The translations under genes were made by a program, and so were the position numbers. Positions 6,533-16,395 of a DNA stretch of 64,000 nucleotides are shown in pieces. Position 1 is the first letter of the stretch, and every line of letters starts with the position of its first letter. The notes under the pieces are model-generated. The model searched no databases. It saw only the letters and a list, made by a program, of their open reading frames with translations, and was not told the origin of the DNA. This DNA is from Homoserinibacter sp. YIM 151385 (GTDB lineage Bacteria; Actinomycetota; Actinomycetes; Actinomycetales; Microbacteriaceae), in assembly GCF_027912415.1 (NCBI RefSeq), contig NZ_CP115175.1, forward strand, positions 1,302,001-1,366,000. The letters are read 5' to 3'.

Positions 6533-8825
6533 GCGGACCCGCGGGCGGCGGGCCGGCATCCCCCGACTCCGGCTCCTCGTCGCCGCGGAGGCGCCAGCGC
6601 GCGGGCGTGACGCGGTCCATGAGGCTCGCGGGCCAGAGGACGGCGCGGCGGCGCTCGGCCGCGGTGCCGAGCGCCGAGATGCCCCGGCGAGCGCCGTCGA
6701 GCGCCGCGACCGCCGCCCGCGCCTCGCGCGGCCCCGGTCGGGCGTAGGCCTCCGCCTCGACGAGCCGGCGGAGCTCGTCGAGCGGCGCCCGGTCGGCGAC
6801 GACGGCGCCGGCGCGCAGCGCGAGCTCCTGCACGGTCTCCGAGTCCGGCGCCAGCCAGCCGAGGTCCCTCGCGCTCTCGCGCAGCTCCACCCAGAGCAGC
6901 GAGACCGGGCCCCGCCCGGCCAGCACCGTCGAGCGCCGCCGCTCTCGCCGGATCGCCCGGGCCGCGGCCGGGGCGAGGCCGATCGCGACGAGCAGCACGA
7001 GGGCGCCGACCGCGAGGAGCGGCGCGAGGGATGCGGCACGCGCGCCCTGCGCGACCGGGTCCTCCTCGGCGGGATCCGAGGGGAGGTCGCTGGGCCCGCC
7101 GCTCGCGTCCCGGGAGGGCTCCGGTGCCGCGCTCGGCTCGTCGGTGCGCTCGTCCTCGGGCGTCTCGGGGTCGTCGCTCGGGAGCGGCTGCGCGTAGTCG
7201 GGCACGTCGCCGCGGCTCGGGGTGGGCTCGAAGCGCACCCAGCCGATGCCGTCGAAGTAGAGCTCCGGCCAGGCGTGGAAGTCATGGGTCGAGACGACCT
7301 GGCGCCGCTCGCCGTCGACGACGAGCTCCCGGCCCGGCTGGAACCCGACCGCGACCCGAGCGGGGATGCCCAGGGTGCGCGCCATGACCGCCATCGCGGA
7401 CGAGAAGTGCACGCAGTAGCCGGAGCGCTCCTCGAGGAACCGCTCGATCACCTGGGCGCCCGTGCCGTCGTAGCCGTCCTCGACGGGCGTGTCCTCGGAG
7501 TAGACGAAGTCCCCGCTCGTGAAGAACTGCTGGAGCGCGAGCGCCTGCTCGTAGTGCGTCTCGAGACCGTCCGCGACCTCGCGGGCGGTCGCGCCGATCA
7601 CCGAGGGGATGCCGTCCGGCAGCTCCGTCAGCCGTTCGAGCCTCCGTGGGACGACCCGGCCGGCCGCGAGCAGCTCCCGGCGGCTGGGGAGCACCTCGAG
7701 GAAGGCGACCTCGTACTCCTGGGCGTCCGCGCCGGCGGCGCTCGAGCGGACCGACAGCCCCTCCGGCTCGAAGAACCAGTCGCCCTCGAGGCCGTCGACG
7801 CTCGTCGCCGGGTAGGGCACCGGCAGCCAGCGGCCGCCGATCTGCTCGATCGAGATCTGCGCCTCGAACTCCGCGCGGCGCACCGAGTCCTCGAGCCCCT
7901 GCGGCGTCGTGAACTCGTCGACCCGTCGCTGCTCGGCGCGCGGCACGTCGACGGGCGTCCAGGCGCGGCCCGAGAACTCGTCGAGCGTCGCGAGCCGCAG
8001 GTAGAGGCCGTCGCCCGTGGACGAGGTGTAGGTGAGGGCGCGCACCGCCTGCGCTCGGCGGAGGTCGTTCCCGAGCTCGATGATCGGGTTGACGCGCGTC
8101 TGGAGCCCGGTCGCGGCGCCGCCGCCGGAGGGCTCGACGGGCGGCAGCGCGACGGGCACGAGGAGCGCGCCGACGAGCGCGGTCGCCCCCAGGACCGCCC
8201 CGTCGCCGCGGGTCCGCCGCGGTCGACCGAGGCGGAGGAGCAGCAGCCACACGAGCGCGACGAGCAGGAAGATCGGCACGGAGGCGATCCCCGAGCGGAT
8301 CGCGAGCGGCACGATCATCGGCAGCGCGAGCGGCGCCGCCGCGATCGCCCGCTGCCGGAGCGCGATCGCCGTGATGTCGGCCCAGACCGCCGTGAAGACG
8401 GCGAGCCCGGCGATGAGGAGCGCGATCCCCGCATCCGCCCGGGCCGGGATCCGCTGCTCGGCGATCGAGGCGCCGCCGCGCACCACGAGCTGCCGCATCG
8501 CCTCGAGCGTGTCGGGGGTCGGCACGACGCCGAGGATCGCGGTGCCCGGTGCGAAGACGAGCACGAGCATCGCGACGCCCGCGAGCGCACCCGCGAGCGG
8601 CGGGAGCCAGCGCCGCCGCTCCCGATCGCGCAGGAGGCCGCGCACCGCGGCCGCCGCGCCGAGCACCGCGAGCACCATGACGAGCGCCTGCAGCCACCAG
8701 CCGACGCCCTGCAGGAGCACGTGGAGCCCGCCGATGGAGGCCGCGATCCCGAGCGCGAGCAGGCCCGAGACGAGGAGCGGGCGGGGCTCGGTCGAGCGAG
8801 GCGCGCCCGGCTCAGCCGGCGCCAC
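6507..8825 (-). CDS. Membrane transglutaminase-like protein (TgpA/DUF3488 type), intact catalytic triad
   Basis: 772 residues from GTG 8825, which follows GGGGGAC by 6 bases; an ATG at 8885 would add 20 residues. The N-terminal half has several membrane helices, the middle is an extracytoplasmic domain, then a transglutaminase core, a Pro/Glu/Asp-rich linker, one helix and a cytoplasmic C-terminal domain. Catalytic residues are present: Cys471 in SGYCVHFSS, His517 and Asp525 in FHAWPELYFDG. These proteins occur with MoxR and DUF58 partners, as here, and probably act on surface proteins or peptides. The substrate is unknown. Last gene of the MoxR-DUF58-transglutaminase operon. Confidence 0.88.
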   Translation of the reverse strand: MAPAEPGAPRSTEPRPLLVSGLLALGIAASIGGLHVLLQGVGWWLQALVMVLAVLGAAAAVRGLLRDRERRRWLPPLAGALAGVAMLVLVFAPGTAILGVVPTPDTLEAMRQLVVRGGASIAEQRIPARADAGIALLIAGLAVFTAVWADITAIALRQRAIAAAPLALPMIVPLAIRSGIASVPIFLLVALVWLLLLRLGRPRRTRGDGAVLGATALVGALLVPVALPPVEPSGGGAATGLQTRVNPIIELGNDLRRAQAVRALTYTSSTGDGLYLRLATLDEFSGRAWTPVDVPRAEQRRVDEFTTPQGLEDSVRRAEFEAQISIEQIGGRWLPVPYPATSVDGLEGDWFFEPEGLSVRSSAAGADAQEYEVAFLEVLPSRRELLAAGRVVPRRLERLTELPDGIPSVIGATAREVADGLETHYEQALALQQFFTSGDFVYSEDTPVEDGYDGTGAQVIERFLEERSGYCVHFSSAMAVMARTLGIPARVAVGFQPGRELVVDGERRQVVSTHDFHAWPELYFDGIGWVRFEPTPSRGDVPDYAQPLPSDDPETPEDERTDEPSAAPEPSRDASGGPSDLPSDPAEEDPVAQGARAASLAPLLAVGALVLLVAIGLAPAAARAIRRERRRSTVLAGRGPVSLLWVELRESARDLGWLAPDSETVQELALRAGAVVADRAPLDELRRLVEAEAYARPGPREARAAVAALDGARRGISALGTAAERRRAVLWPASLMDRVTPARWRLRGDEEPESGDAGPPPAGPLRRLRGGG

Positions 8826-10149
8826 GGATCGTCCCCCAGCCGCTGTGGGCCGCGCGCCAGGCGTCCGCCGGATCGTCGTCGACATCCACCCGGATCACGA
8901 GCCAGCCGGCGTCCTGCAGCCGGCGCTCCGCCTCGAGCGCGTGCCGGGAGCGCTCGTCGCCCCAGCCGACCGCGAAGGCCACCGCGGCGTCCCCCGCCCG
9001 GCGCTGGCGCGCCATCCACTCGAGCACGGCGTCGCGCGGGTCGGCGAGCAGCGCGAACACCGGGCCGCCCGAGCCCGGGTCGAGCGGCGCCGGGCGCGCC
9101 TGGGGCTCCGCCCGGAGGAGGCGGATGTCGGCGAGGCTCCGGAGGAAGTCGACGTCGCGCCGCGCCCCGTCCGCGCGTTCGCCGATCGGCGCCGCCTGGG
9201 CCTCGGCCGACTCCGCGACGACGACCTCGAAGCCCGCGTCCGCGAGGTGCACGCCGAGGGAGGCCAGCATCCGCACCGCCCACTCGAAGCTCTCGCTCTG
9301 GACGCCGGGGCGGTCGAGATAGGCCGGCTCGTCCTCGAGGTCGTCGTAGCCGTCCAGGCGCGTGTCGACGAGGACGCGCGACTCGGGGTGGCTGCGCTGC
9401 TCCTCCTGCCGCACCATGAGCTCGCCGTGGCGGGCGGAGGCGCGCCAGTGCACGCGGCGCATCGCATCGCCCGGCCGGTACTCGCGCGTCGTGAGGTCGT
9501 CGTCGCTGCCGAAGACGCGTCGGTGCACGACCAGCGAGGCGCCCTCGCCCTGGGCGACGCTGAGCGAGCCGCCGGGCAGGTCGACGAGGTCCGGCACCAC
9601 CACGAGCTCGTCGACGCCGCCGAGCGTCAGGACCGAGCGCGCGAGACCGAAGGGGTCGTCGTGCTCGAGGGCCAGCGGCCCGATCTCGAAGCGGCCGCGG
9701 CGGGGCGGGTGGAGGTCGTAGCCGGCGACCGCGAGCGCCGAGACCCGCGCGTCGGGGCGCGCGCCCGCGCCGCGCGGCTGCATCTCGGGGAGACGATGCG
9801 GGTCGGCGGACTCCGGCCACGGGAGGATGTCGTTCCAGGTCGCCTCCGTCGTCGGCGAGGCGGCGCGGTTGCGGAAGGCGAGGTGCACCCGCGCGAGGCG
9901 CCCCGCCGCGACGACCGGCGGGTCGAAGGCGCGCGTCACCTCGAGCACCGGCCGGCGCAGGCGCACCGAGAGGAGCGCCGCGAGCGCGAGCACGACCGGC
10001 AGGCAGCCCGCGATCACGAGCTCCTCGAAGCCGGTCAGATAGCCGCCGATGATCGTCAGCGCGCCGATCACGAGCAGGGCGCCGCCGCGGAGGGTCGGAC
10101 GCAGCACGGCGGTGCGGTGCAGCCGCCGCCCGGGAGCCCGCTCCGGCAT
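8812..10149 (-). CDS. DUF58 domain-containing protein
   Basis: 445 residues. Two N-terminal membrane helices (residues 24-65), then an extended beta-rich region and the DUF58 motif REYRPGDAMRRVHWRASARH near residue 230. DUF58 proteins pair with MoxR ATPases and often with transglutaminase-like proteins in putative membrane assembly or chaperone modules. The gene starts 17 bases after the MoxR gene and its end overlaps the transglutaminase start. Paralogue of the gene at 38193-39503. Confidence 0.9.
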   Translation of the reverse strand: MPERAPGRRLHRTAVLRPTLRGGALLVIGALTIIGGYLTGFEELVIAGCLPVVLALAALLSVRLRRPVLEVTRAFDPPVVAAGRLARVHLAFRNRAASPTTEATWNDILPWPESADPHRLPEMQPRGAGARPDARVSALAVAGYDLHPPRRGRFEIGPLALEHDDPFGLARSVLTLGGVDELVVVPDLVDLPGGSLSVAQGEGASLVVHRRVFGSDDDLTTREYRPGDAMRRVHWRASARHGELMVRQEEQRSHPESRVLVDTRLDGYDDLEDEPAYLDRPGVQSESFEWAVRMLASLGVHLADAGFEVVVAESAEAQAAPIGERADGARRDVDFLRSLADIRLLRAEPQARPAPLDPGSGGPVFALLADPRDAVLEWMARQRRAGDAAVAFAVGWGDERSRHALEAERRLQDAGWLVIRVDVDDDPADAWRAAHSGWGTIRGAG

Positions 10150-10165
10150 CCCGACCCGTCCCGTC

Positions 10166-11182
<1,017 letters not shown>

Positions 11183-11264
11183 CCGCCGAGTCTCGCACGA
11201 CTTCCCTCGGCACGCCTGTGGATGCGTCGATCCGCGTGCCCCGACGCCGTGCCATGCTGGCGCC

Positions 11265-12473
11265 ATGAGCTCCCCCGTGGTCGCCGAGCCGCTCGAGACC
11301 CTGCGCCGCCGGACGAGCGAGAAGTGGCGCGCCTACCCCGACGACGTCCTCCCGCTCTTCGTCGCCGAGATGGACTACCCGCTCGCGCCGCCCGTCAAGC
11401 GGGCGATGCTCGACCTCATCGAGCGCTCCGACACCGGCTACGTCAGCGACATGGCGCCGCTCGCGAGCGCCTTCGCCGGGTTCGCCGAGCGCCGCTACGG
11501 CTGGACGGTGGACCCCGCGATGGTCCGCTCGACCACGGATGTGAGCGTCGCGATCGTCGAGCTGCTGCGCGGGCTCACGGAGCCGGGTGACGGCGTCGTC
11601 ATCATGCCGCCCGTCTACACGCCCTTCCCCTGGCTCGTCGAGGAGGCGGGCGCGCGCGTCGTCGAGGTGCCGCTGCGGCGGCCCGACGCCGCAGCCGCCG
11701 TCGACGGGGTCGTGCCCGCCGCCGCCTGGTCGATCGACCTCGACGGCGTCGAGGCGGCGCTCGCGGCGGGCGCTCGGGGGGTGCTGCTCTGCAGCCCCCA
11801 CAACCCGCTCGGGCTGGTGCACCCGCGTGCCGTGCTCGAGCGCCTCGCCGAGATCGCCCGGGCCCACGGCGCCTTCGTCGTGAGCGACGAGATCCACGCC
11901 CCGCTCACGCATCACGGCGTCGAGTTCACGCCCTTCCTCGCCGTCTCCGACGCCGCGCGCGAGGTCGGCCTCGCGACGCCCTCGGCCTCCAAGGCCTTCA
12001 ACCTCGCGGGCGTCAAGTGCGCGCTCATGGTCGCGGGCTCCGCGCGCGGCGCGGCCGTGCTCGACGCGCTGCCGATCGAGGTGACCTGGCGGGCGAGCCT
12101 CCTCGGCCGCGCCGCCTCGACCGCCGGATTCGCGGAGGGCGGCGAGTGGCTCGACGGCGTGCGCGAGGCGATCGCCGCGAGCCGCGACCGGCTCGTGGCC
12201 CTCATCGCCGAGCACCTCCCGGGGGCCGTGCTGCACTCGCCGGACGCCTCCTACCTCGGCTGGCTCGACCTGCGCGGCGCCGGCTTCGAGGACGACCCGG
12301 CCGAGCGCATCCTCGCCGAGGGCCGCGTGGCCCTCAACCGCGGCCTCGACTTCTCGACCGCGGGCCGCGAGGGCGAGGGCTTCGTGCGCGTCAACCTCGC
12401 GTGCTCGGCGGAGGTGCTCGAGGAGGCGGTCCGCCGGATCGCGGGGATGTCGCGGCCGGCGTCGCTCCCCTGA
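11265..12473 (+). CDS. PLP-dependent C-S lyase of the MalY/PatB class
   Basis: 402 residues, fold type I aminotransferase superfamily. It has the substrate-side motif VYTPFPW, CSPHNPLG, SDEIHAPLTHHG and the PLP lysine in PSASKAFNLAG. MalY/PatB enzymes cleave cystathionine or cysteine conjugates to pyruvate, ammonia and a thiol. An aminotransferase activity cannot be excluded. The ATG at 11265 follows CATGCT by 6 bases and lacks a good ribosome binding site, so it may be leaderless. Confidence 0.88.
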   Translation: MSSPVVAEPLETLRRRTSEKWRAYPDDVLPLFVAEMDYPLAPPVKRAMLDLIERSDTGYVSDMAPLASAFAGFAERRYGWTVDPAMVRSTTDVSVAIVELLRGLTEPGDGVVIMPPVYTPFPWLVEEAGARVVEVPLRRPDAAAAVDGVVPAAAWSIDLDGVEAALAAGARGVLLCSPHNPLGLVHPRAVLERLAEIARAHGAFVVSDEIHAPLTHHGVEFTPFLAVSDAAREVGLATPSASKAFNLAGVKCALMVAGSARGAAVLDALPIEVTWRASLLGRAASTAGFAEGGEWLDGVREAIAASRDRLVALIAEHLPGAVLHSPDASYLGWLDLRGAGFEDDPAERILAEGRVALNRGLDFSTAGREGEGFVRVNLACSAEVLEEAVRRIAGMSRPASLP

Positions 12474-12485
12474 GCTCCGTCGAGC

Positions 12486-12504
12486 GGGGGATCCCCGATC
12501 CCCC
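12486..12504. promoter_or_regulatory. Putative operator: perfect palindrome GGGGGATC-CCC-GATCCCCC
   Basis: Perfect 8-base arms with a 3-base centre, 65 bases upstream of the SDR start codon. The core GGATC-N3-GATCC recurs at 13381-13393 upstream of the adjacent HTH regulator, so it is a candidate binding site for that regulator. Confidence 0.5.
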
Positions 12505-12568
12505 GATCGACGCGGCCTGAACGCGGACCGCCGCGGGGCGCAGAGTGGAACCCGTCGAAAGGAACCCC

Positions 12569-13333
12569 ATGACCTCCACCCGCATCTCCCTCATCACCGG
12601 CGGCAGCCGCGGCCTCGGCCGCGCGACCGCCATCGCGACCGCCCGCGCCGGCGGCGACGTCGTCATCACCTACCGCACGGGCGCCGCCGAGGCGTCCGAG
12701 GTCGTCGCCGAGGTGGAGGCGCTCGGCCGCCGCGCCGCCGCCCTGCCGCTCGACACGACCGACGCGGCCGGCATCCCCGCCTTCGTCGAGACGCTGCGCC
12801 GCACCCTCCGCGAGGGCTGGGGCCGGGAGGAGCTCGACGGCCTCGTCAACAATGCCGGCTTCCACGGCGCGACGACCCTCGGCGACACCGATCCGGCGAC
12901 GATCGACGCGCTCTTCCAGGTGCACGTCAAGGGCGTCTACCTCCTCACCGAGGCGCTCGCGCCGATGCTCGCCGAGGGCGGGCGCATCGTGAACCTCTCC
13001 TCGGGGCTGGCGCGCTTCGTGAACCCCGGCGGGCACTCCGTCTACGCCGCCATGAAGGGCGCCGTCGAGGTGCTCACCCGCTACTGGGCGAGCGAGCTCG
13101 GCGCGCGCGGCATCACCGTCAACACGGTCGCGCCCGGCGCCACCGCGACCGACTTCGGCGGCGGCCAGATCCGCGACAACGCGCAGTACCGGGATGCGAT
13201 CACCTCGGTCACCGCGCTCGGCCGCGTCGGCGAGGCGGAGGACATCGGCGGCGTCATCGCGACGCTCCTCACCGCCCCGGTCGGCTGGGTCACCGCCCAG
13301 CGCATCGAGGCCTCCGGCGGCGCCAAGATCTGA
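12569..13333 (+). CDS. Short-chain dehydrogenase/reductase
   Basis: 254 residues. Classical SDR with the cofactor motif TGGSRGLG (residues 10-17), NNAG, catalytic Tyr and Lys in VYAAMK, and the PG motif VAPGATATDF. The ATG at 12569 has GAAAGGAA ending 4 bases upstream. The substrate is unknown; 3-oxoacyl reductases and sugar or aldehyde reductases share this pattern. It precedes a MmyB-type regulator in the same direction, a common partnership, and shares a palindromic operator-like site with it. Confidence 0.9.
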   Translation: MTSTRISLITGGSRGLGRATAIATARAGGDVVITYRTGAAEASEVVAEVEALGRRAAALPLDTTDAAGIPAFVETLRRTLREGWGREELDGLVNNAGFHGATTLGDTDPATIDALFQVHVKGVYLLTEALAPMLAEGGRIVNLSSGLARFVNPGGHSVYAAMKGAVEVLTRYWASELGARGITVNTVAPGATATDFGGGQIRDNAQYRDAITSVTALGRVGEAEDIGGVIATLLTAPVGWVTAQRIEASGGAKI

Positions 13334-13380
13334 CGCGCCCCGGCGCATCGGCGCCCGAGCGATGCCGGGGCCGGACGGGA

Positions 13381-13393
13381 GGATCGGCGATCC
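13381..13393. promoter_or_regulatory. Putative operator GGATC-GGC-GATCC before the HTH regulator
   Basis: Perfect 5-base arms with a 3-base centre, 35 bases before the regulator's ATG. It has the same core and spacing as the palindrome at 12486-12504, suggesting autoregulation plus control of the SDR gene. Confidence 0.5.
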
Positions 13394-13427
13394 CTTGTCC
13401 GGCCCCGGCCCCAGGACGGAGACTGAC

Positions 13428-14279
13428 ATGGTGGACCGACCCCAGCTCGCCGACTTCCTCCGCACCCGCCGCGAGGCGCTGCAGCCCGAGGACGTCGGCA
13501 TCCCCCGCGGCCCGCGCCGGCGGGCCGACGGCCTGCGCCGCGAGGAGGTCGCGCTGCTCAGCGGCATGTCGACCGACTACTACACGCGGCTCGAGCAGCA
13601 GCGCGGCCCCCAGCCCTCCGAGCAGATGCTCACCGCGATCGCGCGCGGGATGCGGCTCACGCTCGCCGAGCGCGACCACCTCTTCCGGCTCGCCGGCCAC
13701 ACCGCCCCCGCGCGCACCGGCGGCGGCGACCACATCGCCCCCGGGCTCATGCGGGTGCTCGACCGCCTGCAGGACACCCCGGCGCAGATCCTCTCCCCCG
13801 TCGGCGAGATCCTCGTGCAGACCCCACCCGCCGTCGCGCTCTTCGGCGACGCCTCGCGCTGGACGGGCCTCGGCCGCGCGACCGTGCACCGCTGGTTCCA
13901 CGAGCCGGCCTCGCGCGACGTCTACCCCGCCGACGACCACGAGCTGCGCGGGCGGATCTTCGTCTCCGAGCTCCGCGCCGCCGCCGCGCGCGACGGCGAG
14001 CGCTCCCGGGCGGCCGAGCTCGTGCGCTCGCTCGCCGCATCGAGCGAGGAGTTCCGCACGATCTGGGCCGAGCACGAGGTCGCGCTGCCGCACGGCACCG
14101 AGAAGCGCCTGCAGCATCCCGAGCTCGGCGTCATGGAGCTGCAGTGCCAGAAGCTCCTCGACCCCGACCACGGCCAGCTGCTGCTCGTCTTCACGGCGAC
14201 CCCCGGCTCCGAGTCGCACGAGAAGCTGCAGCTCCTCTCGGTGATCGGGCACCAGCAGTTCGAGCGCGCGCAGCCCTGA
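13428..14279 (+). CDS. MmyB-type helix-turn-helix transcriptional regulator
   Basis: 283 residues. An N-terminal XRE-like HTH (about residues 8-85, with RADGLRREEVALLSGMSTDY and YTRLEQQRG, the typical start of this family) is followed by a MmyB-like ligand-binding domain (about residues 105-270). These regulators commonly sit next to SDR genes and repress them, and here the SDR gene lies directly upstream. The ligand is unknown; fatty acids have been reported for relatives. Confidence 0.88.
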   Translation: MVDRPQLADFLRTRREALQPEDVGIPRGPRRRADGLRREEVALLSGMSTDYYTRLEQQRGPQPSEQMLTAIARGMRLTLAERDHLFRLAGHTAPARTGGGDHIAPGLMRVLDRLQDTPAQILSPVGEILVQTPPAVALFGDASRWTGLGRATVHRWFHEPASRDVYPADDHELRGRIFVSELRAAAARDGERSRAAELVRSLAASSEEFRTIWAEHEVALPHGTEKRLQHPELGVMELQCQKLLDPDHGQLLLVFTATPGSESHEKLQLLSVIGHQQFERAQP

Positions 14280-14342
14280 GCGCATCCCGCCCGATCTGCC
14301 CGCCTGCTGCCTGACACCTGCCCGCCTGACACCTGCCCGCTC

Positions 14343-14403
14343 CGTGAGGGGTCCCATATGACGGGTCTCGGCCTCCCGAACCCGTCATCTGGGCCCCCTC
14401 ACG
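14343..14403. repeat. Family B palindromic repeat, copy 1
   Basis: A 61-base inverted repeat. The left arm begins CGTGAGGGGTCCCATATGAC and the right arm mirrors it with a few changes (GTCATCTGGGCCCCCTCACG). First of a pair in the 301-base gap between the convergent MmyB-type regulator and cofE genes. Apart from the two copies I see nothing else in this gap. Confidence 0.85.
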
Positions 14404-14450
14404 ACGCAGGCCGCTCGTGACGGGGCACCGAGAGCCGAGCGCTCGGATGC

Positions 14451-14511
14451 CGTGAGGGGTCCCATACGACCGATTACGGCATCCAAGACCCGTCATTTGG
14501 GACCCCTCACG
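14451..14511. repeat. Family B palindromic repeat, copy 2
   Basis: Also 61 bases: CGTGAGGGGTCCCATACGAC at the left and GTCATTTGGGACCCCTCACG at the right, with a different central sequence from copy 1. It begins 108 bases after copy 1. Confidence 0.85.
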
Positions 14512-14580
14512 GCGCACGTTGCGCGCGGGGGCGGGGGCGGGGGGCGAGATCCGACCGTCGGAGCGCCGGCCGCAGCGCCC

Positions 14581-15348
14581 CTAGCGACCCTCGCGCTCGA
14601 GGCGGCGGCCGAGCTCGATCGCCTCGTCGGTGCCGAGGCGGAACAAATCGCGCTCGCCCAGCCGGGGGATGCTGCGCGCCCCCGGCAGCTCGAGCGGGCC
14701 GACCAGACGCCCGAGCCCGCGGACCACGGCGAGCGGCCGCCCGCCCGCCTTCCCCTTCACGAGGTCCGCGGCCCCCGCGATCTCGTCGGCGACCGCCGCC
14801 GCCGTGACCGCGAGCGGACGCCCGTGCTGGTCGACGCCGCCGCGGAGATCGTCGACCACCCGGAGCCCGGCCGCGCCGATCGCGATGTCGGTCTGCCCCT
14901 CGCGCCACGGCCGCCCCGAGGTGTCGCTGACGACGACCCCGAGCGGCACCCCGAAGCGCTTGCGCAGCGCCGCCGCGAGCGCCCGCGCCGAGGCGTCCGG
15001 GTCGAGCGGCAGCAGCAGCACCGTGCCCTCGGGCGTGTTCGAGGCGTCGACGCCGGCCGCCGCCATGACGAGCCCGAGACGGTTCTCGACGATGCGGGTC
15101 ACCCCGCCCGGATGCTCTCGCGAGGCGACGACGCGCACCGTCTCGGCGGTGATCGCGGCCTCGCGATCGGCGGCCTCGACGAGGCGCCCCTCCGCCTTCG
15201 AGACGATCTTCGAGGTGACGGCGAGGATGTCGCCCGCCTCGAGCCCCTCGCCGGCGAGCGCGTCGCCGAGGATGCCGGCCAGCGCATCCCCGCCCCGGAT
15301 CTCGGGGATGCCGTCGACCGCCCAGACGGTCAGCCGCGCGGGCGTCAT
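14581..15348 (-). CDS. cofE: F420-0:gamma-glutamyl ligase CofE (single domain)
   Basis: Adds glutamate residues to F420-0 using GTP. 255 residues, matching archaeal CofE and the N-terminal half of mycobacterial FbiB. Motifs: [31 protein letters not shown] and [10 protein letters not shown]. There is no C-terminal FMN/nitroreductase domain, so if dehydro-F420 is made, the reductase must be encoded elsewhere. The ATG at 15348 overlaps the stop of the upstream oxidoreductase gene (ATGA). Confidence 0.93.
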   Translation of the reverse strand: MTPARLTVWAVDGIPEIRGGDALAGILGDALAGEGLEAGDILAVTSKIVSKAEGRLVEAADREAAITAETVRVVASREHPGGVTRIVENRLGLVMAAAGVDASNTPEGTVLLLPLDPDASARALAAALRKRFGVPLGVVVSDTSGRPWREGQTDIAIGAAGLRVVDDLRGGVDQHGRPLAVTAAAVADEIAGAADLVKGKAGGRPLAVVRGLGRLVGPLELPGARSIPRLGERDLFRLGTDEAIELGRRLEREGR

Positions 15349-16346
15349 CGGCGCAGCCCCGGCAGCACCTCGCGCCCGAAGGCCTCGATGAAGCGCGCCT
15401 GGTCGCGGCCGACGTCGTGGAGGAAGATCCGGTCGAAGCCGAGATCGAGGAACGACTGGATGCGGGCCCGGTGCGCGTCGAGGTCCTCGCTCACGAGGAG
15501 GGAGGGCTCGAAGTCCTCGATCCGCACCAGCCGGCTGATCTGCTCGAACTCGTGGGGCGAGCGGATGTCGCTCTTGCCGAAGCGCATGCCGCCGTTCGGC
15601 CACTCCCGCAGCGCGTTCGCCCGCGCCTCCTCGAGCGTCGGCGCCCAGGAGAGGTGGAGCTGGAGCACCGTCGTCATCTCGCTCGCATCCCGCCCCGCCT
15701 CGCGGGCGCCCTCCGCGAAGCGCTGGAGGAGGCGGGCGACGCTCTCGACGCCGGCGCCGACGGTGATGAGGCCGTCGACCGTGCGGCCCGCGCGGCGGGC
15801 GGTGACGGGCCCCGCGGTCGCGACGAGGATCTCGGGCGGAGTCTCGGGCATCGTCCACAGCCGCGTCGACTCGAGCCGGAAGTGCGCTCCCTCGTGCTTC
15901 ACGTCGCGCCCCGCGAGCCCTGCCGCGAAGAGCTTCCGGATGATCTCGACCGCCTCGAACATCCGGTCGATGCGGGCCGGCGCCTCCGGCCAGTACTGGC
16001 CGGTGACGTGCTCGTTGAGCGCCTCGCCCGAGCCGATGCCGAGCAGATGCCGCCCCGGGTACATGGCGGCGAGGGTCGCGGAGGCCTGCGCGACGACCGC
16101 GGGATGCAGTCGGTAGCCGGGCGTCGTGACGCCCGTCACGAGGTCGTGGCCGGTGGTCTGGCCGAGGGCGCTCAGCACGTTCCAGACGAAGCCCGCCTGG
16201 CCCTGCGCGGGCACCCATGGCTGGAAGTGGTCGGTCGCCATGACGCCTGAGAAGCCGTGCTGCTCCGCGAGCGCGGCGCTCGCGAGCACCTCGTTCGGGT
16301 GGAACTGCTCGAGCGGGGCGGCGTAGCCGATGACGGGATGAGCCAT
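15345..16346 (-). CDS. LLM-class F420-dependent oxidoreductase (G6PDH-related family)
   Basis: 333 residues. A luciferase-like TIM barrel with [25 protein letters not shown] and [13 protein letters not shown], the signatures of the F420-dependent glucose-6-phosphate dehydrogenase-related subfamily. It is clearly divergent from the true Fgd1 at 19435-20475, so the substrate may differ. It is translationally coupled to cofE. TTAGAT at 16358-16353 lies 6 bases before the ATG, a weak leaderless promoter candidate. Confidence 0.88.
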   Translation of the reverse strand: MAHPVIGYAAPLEQFHPNEVLASAALAEQHGFSGVMATDHFQPWVPAQGQAGFVWNVLSALGQTTGHDLVTGVTTPGYRLHPAVVAQASATLAAMYPGRHLLGIGSGEALNEHVTGQYWPEAPARIDRMFEAVEIIRKLFAAGLAGRDVKHEGAHFRLESTRLWTMPETPPEILVATAGPVTARRAGRTVDGLITVGAGVESVARLLQRFAEGAREAGRDASEMTTVLQLHLSWAPTLEEARANALREWPNGGMRFGKSDIRSPHEFEQISRLVRIEDFEPSLLVSEDLDAHRARIQSFLDLGFDRIFLHDVGRDQARFIEAFGREVLPGLRR

Positions 16347-16395
16347 AGGTCGATCTAAGCGGAGCGCGGCGCCGTCCACCGGCTCGGATCGGGGA

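Noticed and set aside
8826-8885. ATG 8885 as the start of the first transglutaminase gene
   Set aside because: It would overlap the DUF58 gene by 74 bases; GTG 8825 has a good ribosome binding site and a short overlap typical of this genome.
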